Origin: CAWIHA01 sp963835855
GTDB taxonomy: Bacteria > Acidobacteriota > Terriglobia > Bryobacterales > Bryobacteraceae
Direction: 5' to 3'
Assembly (NCBI GenBank): GCA_963835855.1
Contig: CAWIHA010000041.1
Location: 1-45,139, forward strand
DNA length: 45,139 nt
Shown here: one piece after another, positions 15,714 through 24,210 of the stretch
Layout of the letters: each line of letters begins with the position of its first letter
How positions within the stretch are numbered: the first letter of the stretch is position 1
Notes under the pieces: generated by a model
Databases searched by the model: none
Told to the model about the DNA's origin: nothing
Seen by the model: only the letters and a program-made list of their open reading frames with translations
Made by a program: the position numbers and the translations under genes

Positions 15714-17780
15714 ATGAAGAGAGCCCTTGGCCATCTCCTCTGGGCTGCGGTAGCGGGTGTGGCCGCGTTGTGCCTCGCTGGCATCGCGCTCAACCGCGGC
15801 GAGCCGGTCAACAGCATCTGGCTAGTGCTCGCGGCGGCGTGCACATACGTGCTTGGCTTCCGCTTCTACGCGAGATTCATTTCCGCGCGAGTGCTGGCAC
15901 TGAACGACCGCCGCGCGACCCCGGCCGAGCGGTTGCGCAACGGCCACGATTTTGAGCCGACGAACAAATGGATCCTCTTCGGTCACCACTTCGCCGCAAT
16001 CGCGGGTCCTGGACCGCTCGTCGGGCCGGTACTGGCGGCGCAGTTCGGTTACCTCCCGGGCACGCTCTGGATCATCGCCGGCGCGGTGCTCGGGGGCGCG
16101 GTGCAGGACTTCGTCATCCTGTTCGCCTCCATGCGGCGCGATGGCAAATCGCTCGGCGAGATGGCGCGCGAGGAGATAGGAAAGACCGGCGGCTTCACGG
16201 CGCTCGTCACCGTGCTGCTGATTATGATCATTATGCTGGCGGTGATCGCGCTGGTCGTGGTGAATGCGCTCAAGGGAAGCCCATGGGGCACATTCACGAT
16301 CGCCGCGACACTGCCCATCGCCATCCTGATGGGCTTGTACCTGCGCTACTGGCGGCCGGGCAAGGTGCTCGAGACTTCCGCGCTGGGCTTCGCACTGGTG
16401 ATCGCGGCCATTTTCGGCGGCCAGGCGGTCTCGCACTCAACATCGCTCGCGCCCGTGTTCACGCTCTCGGGTGTCGCGCTGGCGTTCGCCATCATGATTT
16501 ACGGGTTTCTCGCGAGCGCGCTGCCGGTGTGGCTGCTGCTCGCGCCGCGCGATTACCTGAGCACGTTCGTCAAGCTCGGTGTCGTTGTGATGCTCGGAGT
16601 GGGAATCCTTTTCGCGCGCCCGGAACTGCAGCTTCCCGCGTTCACTCGCTTCGGGGACGGCACCGGTCCGGTCTTCGCCGGCAAGATTTTCCCGTTCTGT
16701 TTCATCACCATAGCCTGCGGCGCCGTGTCCGGCTTCCACGCGCTCATCTGTTCCGGCACGACGCCGAAGATGATCGCCAGGGAATCTCACGCCTGGCCGA
16801 TCGGTTACGGCTCAATGCTGATGGAGAGCTTCGTCGCGCTGATGGCGATGATCGCGGCCTGCGTGCTCCAGCCGGGCGTGTACTTCGCGGTGAATTCCCC
16901 GGCGGCTATCGTGGGAAGCACGCAGGCGGCAGCCGTCGCGACGATTTCGTCGTGGGGCTTTCCCGTCTCGGTTGCGGATATGCAGACGCTGGCGCGCGAC
17001 GTGGGCGAGATTACCCTCTTCCACCGCACGGGCGGCGCGCCTTCGCTCGCACTCGGCATGGCGCAGATCTTCGCGCGCAGCGGCGGCGGGCGCACCATCC
17101 TCGCCTTCTGGTATCACTTCGCCATCATGTTCGAAGCGCTTTTTATCCTGACCATTCTGGACGCCGGCACCCGCGTCGGGCGCTTCATGCTCCAGGATTC
17201 CATCGGCCATTTCCATAAGCCCTGGGGACGGACGAGCTGGATGCCGGGCGTCGTCACTGCCAGCCTAGCGATCGTCGCCGCCTGGGGCTATTTCCTGTAC
17301 CAGGGCGTGCTCGATCCGCTCGGCGGCATCAACTCGCTGTGGCCGCTGTATGGAATCGCGAATCAATTGCTCGCCGCCGTCGCGCTGTCGGTGGCAACGA
17401 CGATCATCCTCAAAATGCACGGCCCGCGCTACACCTGGATCACCGTAGGGCCGCTGATCTGGCTCGTGATCGTGACCTTCTCCGCCGGATTCCAAAAGAT
17501 CTTTTCGCCGTACACGCGCATCGGTTTCCTCTCGCGCGCACGGGAACTACACTCAGCGCTCGCCTTAGGGAAAGTCGCAGCCGAAAAGGTCTCCGAAACC
17601 CAAGCGATGGTTTTCAATGAGCGCCTGGATGCCGTGGTCTGCGGCATCCTGCTCGTCATGGTCGCAACCATCCTGCTGGATTCGATCCGCGTCTGGGCCG
17701 GCATCCTGCGCGGCACGAGCGAGGCGAAAGTGATGGAGGCGCCGTTTGTACTTGCGACCCTGAACCCCGAGGAGATATGA
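15714..17780 (+). CDS. cstA: Carbon starvation protein CstA, peptide/pyruvate transporter
   Basis: A 688-residue membrane protein with about 16-18 helices, normal CstA length. Recognisable segments are FGHHFAAIAGPGPLVGPVLA near residue 80, PGTLWIIAGAVLGGAVQDF, the SGTTPKMI loop (CGAVSGFHALICSGTTPKMI) and LWPLYGIANQLLAAVAL towards the end. CstA and its relatives import peptides or pyruvate during nutrient limitation. The ATG at 15,714 lies just after GATCGAGG. The stop overlaps the start of the small partner gene by four bases (ATGA), so the pair is translationally coupled. Confidence 0.95.
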   Translation: MKRALGHLLWAAVAGVAALCLAGIALNRGEPVNSIWLVLAAACTYVLGFRFYARFISARVLALNDRRATPAERLRNGHDFEPTNKWILFGHHFAAIAGPGPLVGPVLAAQFGYLPGTLWIIAGAVLGGAVQDFVILFASMRRDGKSLGEMAREEIGKTGGFTALVTVLLIMIIMLAVIALVVVNALKGSPWGTFTIAATLPIAILMGLYLRYWRPGKVLETSALGFALVIAAIFGGQAVSHSTSLAPVFTLSGVALAFAIMIYGFLASALPVWLLLAPRDYLSTFVKLGVVVMLGVGILFARPELQLPAFTRFGDGTGPVFAGKIFPFCFITIACGAVSGFHALICSGTTPKMIARESHAWPIGYGSMLMESFVALMAMIAACVLQPGVYFAVNSPAAIVGSTQAAAVATISSWGFPVSVADMQTLARDVGEITLFHRTGGAPSLALGMAQIFARSGGGRTILAFWYHFAIMFEALFILTILDAGTRVGRFMLQDSIGHFHKPWGRTSWMPGVVTASLAIVAAWGYFLYQGVLDPLGGINSLWPLYGIANQLLAAVALSVATTIILKMHGPRYTWITVGPLIWLVIVTFSAGFQKIFSPYTRIGFLSRARELHSALALGKVAAEKVSETQAMVFNERLDAVVCGILLVMVATILLDSIRVWAGILRGTSEAKVMEAPFVLATLNPEEI

Positions 17781-17953
17781 GCCGCCTGAAACGTTGCGGA
17801 GCCCTGCTGATCGCACTCTTGCGCGAACTGAGTGACGAAGACGCGTACCGGCGGCATCTCGCCGCGCATGGCCGCGAGCCGTCCCGGGATGAGTGGAAAC
17901 GATTCTCCCAGGAGCGTCTCGGCGCGAAGTACGCGTGTCCGCGGTGTTGCTAG
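17777..17953 (+). CDS. YbdD/YjiX-type small CstA-associated protein
   Basis: A 58-residue protein beginning MSRLKRCGALLIALLREL and ending in the Cys-rich tail KYACPRCC. YbdD-type proteins (PF04328) are about 65 residues, contain YxxHxxxHxP and FxxERxxARY, and end in RCC. Here the equivalents are AYRRHLAAHGREPSRDEW and FSQERLGAKY. They are almost always encoded directly after cstA or btsT and are thought to be needed for transporter function. The start overlaps the cstA stop (ATGA). It is short enough to be missed by automatic gene calling. Confidence 0.85.
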   Translation: MSRLKRCGALLIALLRELSDEDAYRRHLAAHGREPSRDEWKRFSQERLGAKYACPRCC

Positions 17954-18112
17954 GCAGATAGGGCCGGGCGCAGCCGGTTATCGTGAGTATTGGTAAGCAT
18001 GAGTAAGTAGTCCGCCTCTAAACGGTCCCCCTTACGTACCGGTACTTCAAAGGCCTTGAGTGTGGGCCCGTTCGATGCTAAACCAAATCAGGAGCTTCGA
18101 AGTGGAGGCCTA

Positions 18113-18187
18113 ATGGCGAAAATTTCCCTTGCCGTGATCCTGTTGGTGTTGGTCGCCAGCCGGTTCGCGTCCGCGGCTGGCATATAG
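18113..18187 (+). CDS. Possible 24-aa leader-like peptide
   Basis: A 25-codon frame with a ribosome-binding site (GTGGAGG, three to four bases before the ATG). The product MAKISLAVILLVLVASRFAS plus AAGI looks exactly like a free Sec signal peptide or a single short membrane helix. A strong hairpin follows about 50 bp downstream. It may be a real micropeptide, the remnant of a secreted protein's 5' end, or chance. Confidence 0.3.
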   Translation: MAKISLAVILLVLVASRFASAAGI

Positions 18188-18237
18188 CGTAGCATCCGAC
18201 ACCGCGGGATCTTTAGCGCCTTTTCCGGCAAGGATTG

Positions 18238-18267
18238 GGTGCGCCTCGCGCAATAGCGAGGCGCACC
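18238..18267 (+). terminator. 12-bp perfect hairpin in the cstA-glmS gap
   Basis: GGTGCGCCTCGC (18,238-18,249) pairs perfectly with GCGAGGCGCACC (18,256-18,267) around a six-base loop, followed by GCTTCTT. It could terminate transcription from cstA or the small frame at 18,113, though the T-tract is weak. Confidence 0.45.
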
Positions 18268-18528
18268 GCTTCTTAATTCCCGGCGCACAAACCTGCTTTG
18301 AAGCCTTCAATGGGGGCTGAAAAAACTCTCGTTCGTTACGCCTGCTCTTCAGGTGAGGACGCGTGGCCCATTCCTGATCTCGAAGACATTCAGCCTCTCG
18401 CCGCAGGCGCGAGCCGCGCGGCTAGCGCCGCGTTGCGGCTCTTGAGCGTGCCCTAAGGCAACCCCCGGAGAATCCCAGCCTTTAGCGGGCGAAGACAGTC
18501 GCTGACCAAAAATCATGCCCAAAATTAA

Positions 18529-18594
18529 GAAGCCCCAGGCTGGGTGCCTGGGGCTTCACTCAGAGGGGCTGGCGACGAGCTGGGCCTCGTCGCC
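18529..18594. other. Two adjacent perfect hairpins upstream of glmS
   Basis: GAAGCCCCAGG (18,529-18,539) pairs with CCTGGGGCTTC (18,547-18,557), and GGCGACGAG (18,571-18,579) pairs with CTCGTCGCC (18,586-18,594). A small GCTAT/ATAGC stem follows near 18,600-18,616. On the minus strand the first is followed by TTAATTTT, as in a rho-independent terminator. The remaining 17,954-18,879 stretch holds no convincing protein gene. Confidence 0.45.
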
Positions 18595-18879
18595 GGGATG
18601 CTATGTTGTGTATAGCTGTGACTTAAATATAGCACAAGGCGGCCCGCTTGTCTGATAAAAATAGCCCGAAATTTGACTTACTCAGGTGTTCGGGTCTATT
18701 GGTACCTGGTACTTCGAGCCGCCTGTCCCCCAAGTACACCCCCCGCTATCATGGGAGTGGCTCAATGCGGTTTCCCGACTCCAAGCGGGCCGGTGCCGCC
18801 CAGAGCCGAGCGGCGCCATTTCGCCCATGCAATTCTAAAAATTTAATCCCACCAAGCTGACGCTAAAATAACAATATCT

Positions 18880-20733
18880 ATGTGCGGAATCGTAGGATAT
18901 ATCGGCAGCCGGCGCGCCGTCCCCATCCTACTCGATGGACTCCGCCGCCTGGAGTATCGAGGCTACGACTCGGCAGGTCTGGCGGTTTATTGCGGCGAGG
19001 GGCCGCTCGCCGTCCGGCGGGCGTCCGGCAAGCTGCGCAACCTCGAAGAGGCCATCCGCATGAACCCGGTGGACGGCGGCTATGGCATCGGCCACACTCG
19101 CTGGGCCACCCACGGCAGGCCCACCGAGGAAAACGCGCACCCGCACCGGGACTGCAAGGGCGAGATTGTCGTCGTGCACAACGGCATCGTCGAAAACTAC
19201 ATCGCGCTCAAGCACCAGCTCTCGAGCGAAGGCCATCTATTTCGCACCGAGACCGACACCGAAGTCATCGCCCATTTAATCGAGAAACACTTCACCGGCA
19301 ATCTGGAGGAGGCGGTCTCGAAGGCCGTCCAGCAGCTCACGGGCGTGTTTGCGCTCGCCATCATCGCGCACTCGGACCCGCAGAAAATCGTGGCCGTACG
19401 CTCCGGTCCGCCGGCGGTAATTGGTTTGGGCGATGGCGAGTATTTCATGGCATCCGACGTTCCGGCGATCCTCAGCCACACGCGCGACGTGATTTTCATG
19501 GCCGATGGCGATATCGCCGTGCTGACACCCGAAGGCGTGCGGCTGATGGATTTCGACGGGCATCCCATCAAGCGGCCAGTCTCCCGCGTCTTGTGGGACC
19601 CGATCATGGCCGAAAAGGGCGGCTACAAGCATTTCATGCTCAAGGAAATTTACGAGCAGCCGCGGGCCGTGCGCGATACCATCCTAGGGCGCGTGGGTCA
19701 GGAGTCCGGCCGGGTTTTCCTCGACGAAATGGACCTGCAGCCGAAGGAATTCCAGGAATTCCGGCAGGTGCGAATCATCGCGTGCGGCACGAGCTGGCAC
19801 GCGGCGCTGGCCGGGAAGTTCATGATCGAGCGGCTGGCCCGCTTGCCCGTCGAAGTCGATTACGGCAGTGAATTCCGCTACCGCGATTCCATCATCCCGC
19901 CCCACACGCTGACCGTTCTTATCTCGCAGTCGGGGGAAACCGCCGACACCCTGGCCGCGCAGCGCGAGGCGAAGCAGAAAGGCTCAAAGACGATCGCCAT
20001 TTGCAACGTGATCGGGTCGATGCTGACTCGCGAGGCCGCCGGCACGATCCTGACCCACGCCGGGCCGGAGATCGGCGTCGCCTCCACCAAGACGTTCACC
20101 TCACAGCTCACCGCTCTGTTCATCCTCGCCATGCACCTTGGCCAGACGCGGGGAGTGCTGGATGAGAAGTCCTCGCGCGGCCATGTGCAGGAGCTGCTGC
20201 GCATCCCGGCCAAGCTCGAGAGCGTGCTCTCGGATGAGACGATTTATGAAGAGCTCTCGAAACGGCTGTTCCGATCGACCGAATTCCTTTTCCTCGGCCG
20301 CGGTCCGCATTTCCCCATCGCACTCGAGGGCGCGCTCAAGCTGAAAGAAATCTCTTACATTCACGCGGAGGGTTATCCCACGGGCGAGATGAAGCACGGC
20401 CCGAACGCGCTGATCGACGAGAACCTGCCGGTTGTGTTCCTGGCCGCTCGGGATCCAGCGTCCGAGCAAAGCCGCGTACTTTACGAGAAAACCTTCTCGA
20501 ATATTCAGGAAGTGAAAGCGCGCGAGGGCATCGTGGTCGCTGTGATCGCGGAGGGCGACAGGGAAGTGCGAAAGGTGGCGGATTACGTCATCGAGATCCC
20601 GCCATCGCTGGAACTGCTGCTGCCGATCCTGGAAGTCGTGCCCCTGCAACTGCTGGCCTATCACATCGCCGTGCGGCGCGGCTGCGACGTTGATCAGCCC
20701 CGGAACCTCGCCAAGAGCGTCACGGTCGAGTAG
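18880..20733 (+). CDS. glmS: Glutamine-fructose-6-phosphate aminotransferase (isomerising)
   Basis: A 617-residue GlmS of full family length. The N-terminal Ntn-type glutaminase domain begins MCGIVGYIG, so Cys2 becomes the nucleophile after Met removal; RRLEYRGYDSAG and GIGHTRWATHG follow. Two SIS domains bind the sugar phosphate (ISQSGETADTLAA; STKTFTSQLTALF; EGALKLKEISYIHAEGY), and the protein ends DQPRNLAKSVTVE. It makes glucosamine-6-phosphate from fructose-6-phosphate and glutamine, the first step to UDP-GlcNAc for peptidoglycan and lipopolysaccharide. The upstream region is hairpin-rich, but I see nothing matching the glmS ribozyme. Confidence 0.97.
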   Translation: MCGIVGYIGSRRAVPILLDGLRRLEYRGYDSAGLAVYCGEGPLAVRRASGKLRNLEEAIRMNPVDGGYGIGHTRWATHGRPTEENAHPHRDCKGEIVVVHNGIVENYIALKHQLSSEGHLFRTETDTEVIAHLIEKHFTGNLEEAVSKAVQQLTGVFALAIIAHSDPQKIVAVRSGPPAVIGLGDGEYFMASDVPAILSHTRDVIFMADGDIAVLTPEGVRLMDFDGHPIKRPVSRVLWDPIMAEKGGYKHFMLKEIYEQPRAVRDTILGRVGQESGRVFLDEMDLQPKEFQEFRQVRIIACGTSWHAALAGKFMIERLARLPVEVDYGSEFRYRDSIIPPHTLTVLISQSGETADTLAAQREAKQKGSKTIAICNVIGSMLTREAAGTILTHAGPEIGVASTKTFTSQLTALFILAMHLGQTRGVLDEKSSRGHVQELLRIPAKLESVLSDETIYEELSKRLFRSTEFLFLGRGPHFPIALEGALKLKEISYIHAEGYPTGEMKHGPNALIDENLPVVFLAARDPASEQSRVLYEKTFSNIQEVKAREGIVVAVIAEGDREVRKVADYVIEIPPSLELLLPILEVVPLQLLAYHIAVRRGCDVDQPRNLAKSVTVE

Positions 20734-20834
20734 CGGCCACTCGGTCATTTCGCATCTCCGCCCCGAAATCGCCCGCCTGAAGCGCACGCCGGCACGGACT
20801 GCCGTTGTGATACGCTGTGGCCGAAGGAGCGCTT

Positions 20835-21800
20835 ATGCGGATCACCAGACGAGAGTTTTTCGGGACCGCGGCGGCCGGCGTGGCCGCGTCTTCCATGTTC
20901 GCTTCAACCAAGCCCTTGCCGGAGCGGGTGCTGGGCCGGACCGGCGCGCGCGTGACCATTCTGGCTTTCGGTACGGGCAGCCGCTGGCTCTCCTACAAGG
21001 ATGAGGACAAGGCGCTCGCAGTGCTGAATCGCGCGCTCGACCTGGGCATCAACTACATCGACACGGCGGCCAATTACGGCGACGGCACCAGCGAGCAATG
21101 GATCGGGAAACTGATGAGAACCCGCCGCAAGGACGTCTTCCTTGCGACTAAGGTGCTTCCGCGAAAAGCCGATGACGCCATGCGCACCGTCGAGGGCAGC
21201 CTAAAGCGGCTCGATACCGGCTACCTCGACTTGCTTCATGTCCATAGCCTCGAGGGCGGGCAGGACCTCGCTGCGATCGAAGCGCCGAACGGCGTGCTGA
21301 ACCTGCTCTACAAGCTCCGCGAACAGAAAATCGCGCGCGCGATCGGCATCACCAGCCACACCGATCCGGCCGCGCTGAAGACCGCTCTGGAGCGCCACGA
21401 TTTCGATTGCGTCCAGATGGCGCTGAATGCGGCACTGGCCGGAATGACGAACGTGGGCAATTTCGGGATGAACCCGATGGCGCGGACAGAGAGCTTTGAA
21501 GGGCTCGCGCTGCCGGTGGCCACGCGCAAGAATATGGGCATCATCGCGATGAAGGTGTTCGCGCAGGATTTCCTCTCCGGCAAAGCGCCGGCGGACAAGC
21601 TGCTGCGCTACGCCATGTCGCTTCCGGTAACCACCGCCTCGGTGGGCATGCCCAAGCCGGGGCACCTGGAGCATAACGCCGAGCTCGCCCGGAATTTTAA
21701 ACCGCTGCCGGAATCGGAGATGCGCGAGCTTTCGCGCTCGCTCTCGGCCGGGCACAAGGCGGCGATTGACCGCTTCTTCCTGCGGCATATGGACGCATAG
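20835..21800 (+). CDS. Tat-exported aldo/keto reductase
   Basis: A 321-residue aldo/keto reductase with a twin-arginine leader (MRITRREFFGTAAAGVAASS). The barrel contains the expected catalytic tetrad: Asp and Tyr in YIDTAANYGDG, Lys in FLATKVLPRK and His in LDLLHVHSLE. GITSHTD and the late SVGMPKPGHLEHNAE match the family's C-terminal NADPH-binding region only loosely. The ATG at 20,835 is chosen because AAGGAG lies about six bases upstream. Exported members of this group are common in Acidobacteria; the substrate is unknown. Confidence 0.88.
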   Translation: MRITRREFFGTAAAGVAASSMFASTKPLPERVLGRTGARVTILAFGTGSRWLSYKDEDKALAVLNRALDLGINYIDTAANYGDGTSEQWIGKLMRTRRKDVFLATKVLPRKADDAMRTVEGSLKRLDTGYLDLLHVHSLEGGQDLAAIEAPNGVLNLLYKLREQKIARAIGITSHTDPAALKTALERHDFDCVQMALNAALAGMTNVGNFGMNPMARTESFEGLALPVATRKNMGIIAMKVFAQDFLSGKAPADKLLRYAMSLPVTTASVGMPKPGHLEHNAELARNFKPLPESEMRELSRSLSAGHKAAIDRFFLRHMDA

Positions 21801-21825
21801 CGGGCACAACAGTCCGGCGAACACG

Positions 21826-22984
21826 ATGAGCAAATCGGGCCAGGCGCTGCGGTTCACGCACGTGTACCTCGAAAACTGGCGGAATTTCACGCGCGTCGAT
21901 GTGGACCTGGGACGCCGCGTGCTCGTCGTGGGACCGAACGCCTCCGGCAAATCGAATCTGTTCGATGCGTTCCGGTTCCTCAGCGACCTGGTGTCGGCTG
22001 GAGGCGGATTCCAACACGCCGTGCGGCGGCGGGGAGGCGTCTCGCGGCTGCGCTGCCTGGCGGCGCGCCAGCATTCGGACGTGGCTATTGCGGTCCGGAT
22101 CGGCGCCGACGAAGACGCGCCGGATTGGGAATACGAGCCTCGCATTCGCACAGGAAGCGGCGCGCCAGCCGATGATCCGGCGCGAGCGCATCACGCGCCA
22201 GGCGATCGATTTGGTCAACCGGCCCGGCGAACAGGACCGCGAGGACCCCGAGCGCCTCACCGAAACCTGCCTCGAGCAAGTGAACGTCAACCGGGAATTT
22301 CGCGAGATCGCGGAGTTCTTCGCATCGATCCACTATGTCAATGTTCTGCCGCAACTGATCCGCGAGCCGGAGCGATCAGCCGGCCGCCGCGACGACCCTT
22401 TCGGCGGCGGCCTTCTCGAGCAGATCGCCGCGACGCCCGAGAACATACGGCGCGCGCGGCTCCGGCGCATCCTCGAGGCGCTGCGCCCGGCGGTTCCGCA
22501 CCTGAAGGAGCTCGAGCTGTGGAGGGACCTGCGCGGCGTGCCGCATCTGCGTGCGCGGTACGAGCACTGGCGGCCGCTCGGCGCATGGCAGGCCGAAGAC
22601 CAGTTCTCCGATGGCACGCTGCGGCTCATGTGCCTGCTGTGGACCGCGCTCGACGGCGCTGGCCCGCTGCTCATCGAGGAGCCGGAGCTTTCGCTCGATG
22701 CCGCTATGGTACGGCGCGCTGTTCCGATGCTGGCCGGAAGCCGGCAGCGGCCTGGCCGCCAGGTCTTCCTCAGTACGCATTCCAAGGATCTGCTCTCCGG
22801 CGATGCGATCGAGCTCGAAGAAGTGCTGCTGCTGGTGCCGGGCGAAGAGGGCACTTCCGTGCGCCCTGCGGGAGCGCCTCAGGATATCGATCGATTGCTG
22901 GACGGCGAATTGACCGCGCCCGAGGTCCCCGTCCCCGTACCTGCCGGCGAGCTGGACCAGCTCGAATTGTTTGAGGAGCGCTAG
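21826..22984 (+). CDS. AAA/ABC-type ATPase (RecF/AAA_21-like), frameshifted
   Basis: About 385 residues after correction. Walker A is GPNASGKSN near residue 36, a signature-like FSDGTLRLMCLLWTAL follows late, Walker B is LLIEEPELSLD, and the switch histidine is in STHSKDLL. This is the layout of RecF/SMC-like stand-alone ATPases. The frame breaks near 22,137-22,139: removing one C from GAGCCTCGC restores WEYELAFAQEAARQP. The C-terminus is DQLELFEER; QLELF fits the sliding-clamp-binding consensus. The last 28 bases of the coding sequence belong to the 35-bp repeat that flanks the retron, so the gene was preserved intact when the retron unit appeared. Function unknown; DNA repair or defence is possible. 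Confidence 0.8.
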
Positions 22985-22991
22985 CCGCTAT
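22957..22991. repeat. Perfect 35-bp direct repeat, left copy (att-like)
   Basis: Identical to 25,198-25,232. It covers the last ATPase codons (Q-L-E-L-F-E-E-R, stop) plus seven bases beyond the stop. The flanking bases differ between the two copies, so the repeat boundaries are sharp. Confidence 0.9.
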
Positions 22992-23030
22992 TTCGCCCCC
23001 GACATGCCCCTTCGCCCTCGCACAGGGCTG

Positions 23031-23059
23031 TTGAAGTGTTCCGGGTCAGGTGATAGAAT
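23031..23059 (+). promoter_or_regulatory. Sigma70-like promoter of the retron RNA
   Basis: TTGAAG (23,031-23,036) and TAGAAT (23,054-23,059) are separated by 17 bases. Initiation six to eight bases after the -10 box would fall at about 23,066, exactly where the a1 arm of the retron RNA begins. Confidence 0.7.
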
Positions 23060-23065
23060 ATTCCC

Positions 23066-23244
23066 GGCTCTTTACGCGTTTGGAGACCTCCTGAGTCTCT
23101 GTGTCTGGCGATCCGCCGGACCTAGTTTTGATTGGTAGGGATTATCGGCACGTGAGTCGGATTTCTTCACGTGCCCTTCGGGACATCGCTGCGCGATTCA
23201 CGTGAAGAAATCCGCCTCACGTGCCTCGCTCCACGGTAAAGAGC
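23066..23244 (+). ncRNA. Retron msr-msd RNA
   Basis: The 5' arm a1 GCTCTTTAC (23,067-23,075) is complementary to the 3' arm a2 GTAAAGAGC (23,236-23,244). After a1 come two msr hairpins: GAGAC/GTCTC (23,083-23,087 with 23,095-23,099) and TCTGGCG/CGCCGGA (23,104-23,110 with 23,114-23,120, one G-U pair). The msd is a long hairpin with 26-nt arms at 23,148-23,173 and 23,199-23,224 with a single mismatch; its 25-nt loop holds CCCTTCGGG and ATCGC/GCGAT mini-stems. The G at 23,076-23,078, just after a1, is in the place of the branching guanosine of Eco1-type retrons. The reverse transcript would start next to a2 and run back through the msd. The order RNA, effector, RT matches Eco1/St85-like retrons. 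Confidence 0.88.
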
Positions 23245-23253
23245 GCGCGCCCA

Positions 23254-24210
23254 ATGGATTATTCCATTGTCGAGTTCGCGAAGTCGCTCAGAGAACATGA
23301 CTGCAAGATCCAGCGTACACCGAAACTGATTTTTCTCTGCGGCGGTAAAACCGCAGAAAGCCGTCAATACCGGTCCGCCCGGGATTACTTTTACCGACAT
23401 CTCAAGAGCAAAGCGACCAAGATTGCACAACGTGTCAAGCTTGCAGAAGACGTGAACGCTTGGTTCCACCGAGGCGAATTCCCAGATTTGCTCGAGCTCG
23501 AGAATTATCTGGCAGATCTCGCCGACATAACCGTGCTGTTCGTAGAGAGTCCGGGATCAATCGCTGAGCTTGGTGCCTTCGCCACATCCGACACGCTTCG
23601 ACCAAAGACCCTAGCAGTACTCAATAATTTCAATCTCCATGGTTCCGACCGGAGCTTTATCACAGATGGACCTGTTCAGAAGATCAAGAATGAAAACGAC
23701 CAACTAGTCCATTACTACGACTGGAATCCCAAACGACTGAACTCGCATGCAACTGAGAAGGAATTCAGCGACATGGCCAAGGACCTCACGGCATTCCTGG
23801 TGAGCCGCGAAGGTTCTCAACCGAAGGAGCCGGGCTTCGATAAGGACAAACACGGCCATGCCTTACTTATGGCTGCGGACCTCATTGGAATCGTAGGCGT
23901 GGCGACCGTTACCGAGATGGCCAACTGCTTCAGAGAACTCGGCCGTGAACTCGGCAGCAAGGAGCTAGGCCGTTACCTCTCGCTACTCGAAAGCATGTCC
24001 TACATCACGCAAGTCCACCGTTCAAACCAGACTTTCTATGTATCCCGCTCGCCCAGGCCTTTCATTCGCTATGCATACAAGCCCGGTGCGCTGCTGAGGG
24101 ATATGAGGAGGATCAAGTCCGCCATCCGCAGTGCACTGGACCCAATGCGAAAAAGAATTCTGGCCAAATCCCTTGGCAGGCTTCCAGAAAAGAGGCCGCG
24201 CGATGTCTGA
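23254..24210 (+). CDS. Retron effector, nucleoside 2-deoxyribosyltransferase-like (type II-A / St85-like)
   Basis: A 318-residue protein. The N-terminal domain has the Rossmann-like NDT fold: LIFLCGGKTAESRQYRSARDYF near residue 20 and FVESPGSIAELGAFA near residue 110, where the Glu of E-S-P-G and the later E-L-G supply the usual active-site acids. The C-terminal part (about 205-318) looks like a winged-helix DNA-binding region (GIVGVATVTEMANCFRELGR; YLSLLESMSYITQVHR) followed by a basic helix. In Eco1-type retrons such an effector is held inactive by msDNA and RT and, when phage disturbs the complex, destroys nucleotides or otherwise harms the cell. The ATG at 23,254 is chosen because the earlier in-frame GTG lies inside the msd hairpin. 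Its 3' end overlaps the RT start by eight bases. Confidence 0.88.
   Translation: MDYSIVEFAKSLREHDCKIQRTPKLIFLCGGKTAESRQYRSARDYFYRHLKSKATKIAQRVKLAEDVNAWFHRGEFPDLLELENYLADLADITVLFVESPGSIAELGAFATSDTLRPKTLAVLNNFNLHGSDRSFITDGPVQKIKNENDQLVHYYDWNPKRLNSHATEKEFSDMAKDLTAFLVSREGSQPKEPGFDKDKHGHALLMAADLIGIVGVATVTEMANCFRELGRELGSKELGRYLSLLESMSYITQVHRSNQTFYVSRSPRPFIRYAYKPGALLRDMRRIKSAIRSALDPMRKRILAKSLGRLPEKRPRDV

Noticed and set aside
18700..18879. glmS ribozyme upstream of glmS
   Set aside because: No recognisable core of the ribozyme, which is largely a Firmicutes element; the hairpins lie further upstream and have a different layout.
23221..23253. GTG start of the retron effector at 23,221
   Set aside because: This GTG lies in the right arm of the msd hairpin and before the a2 arm, so it belongs to the RNA and not to the protein.
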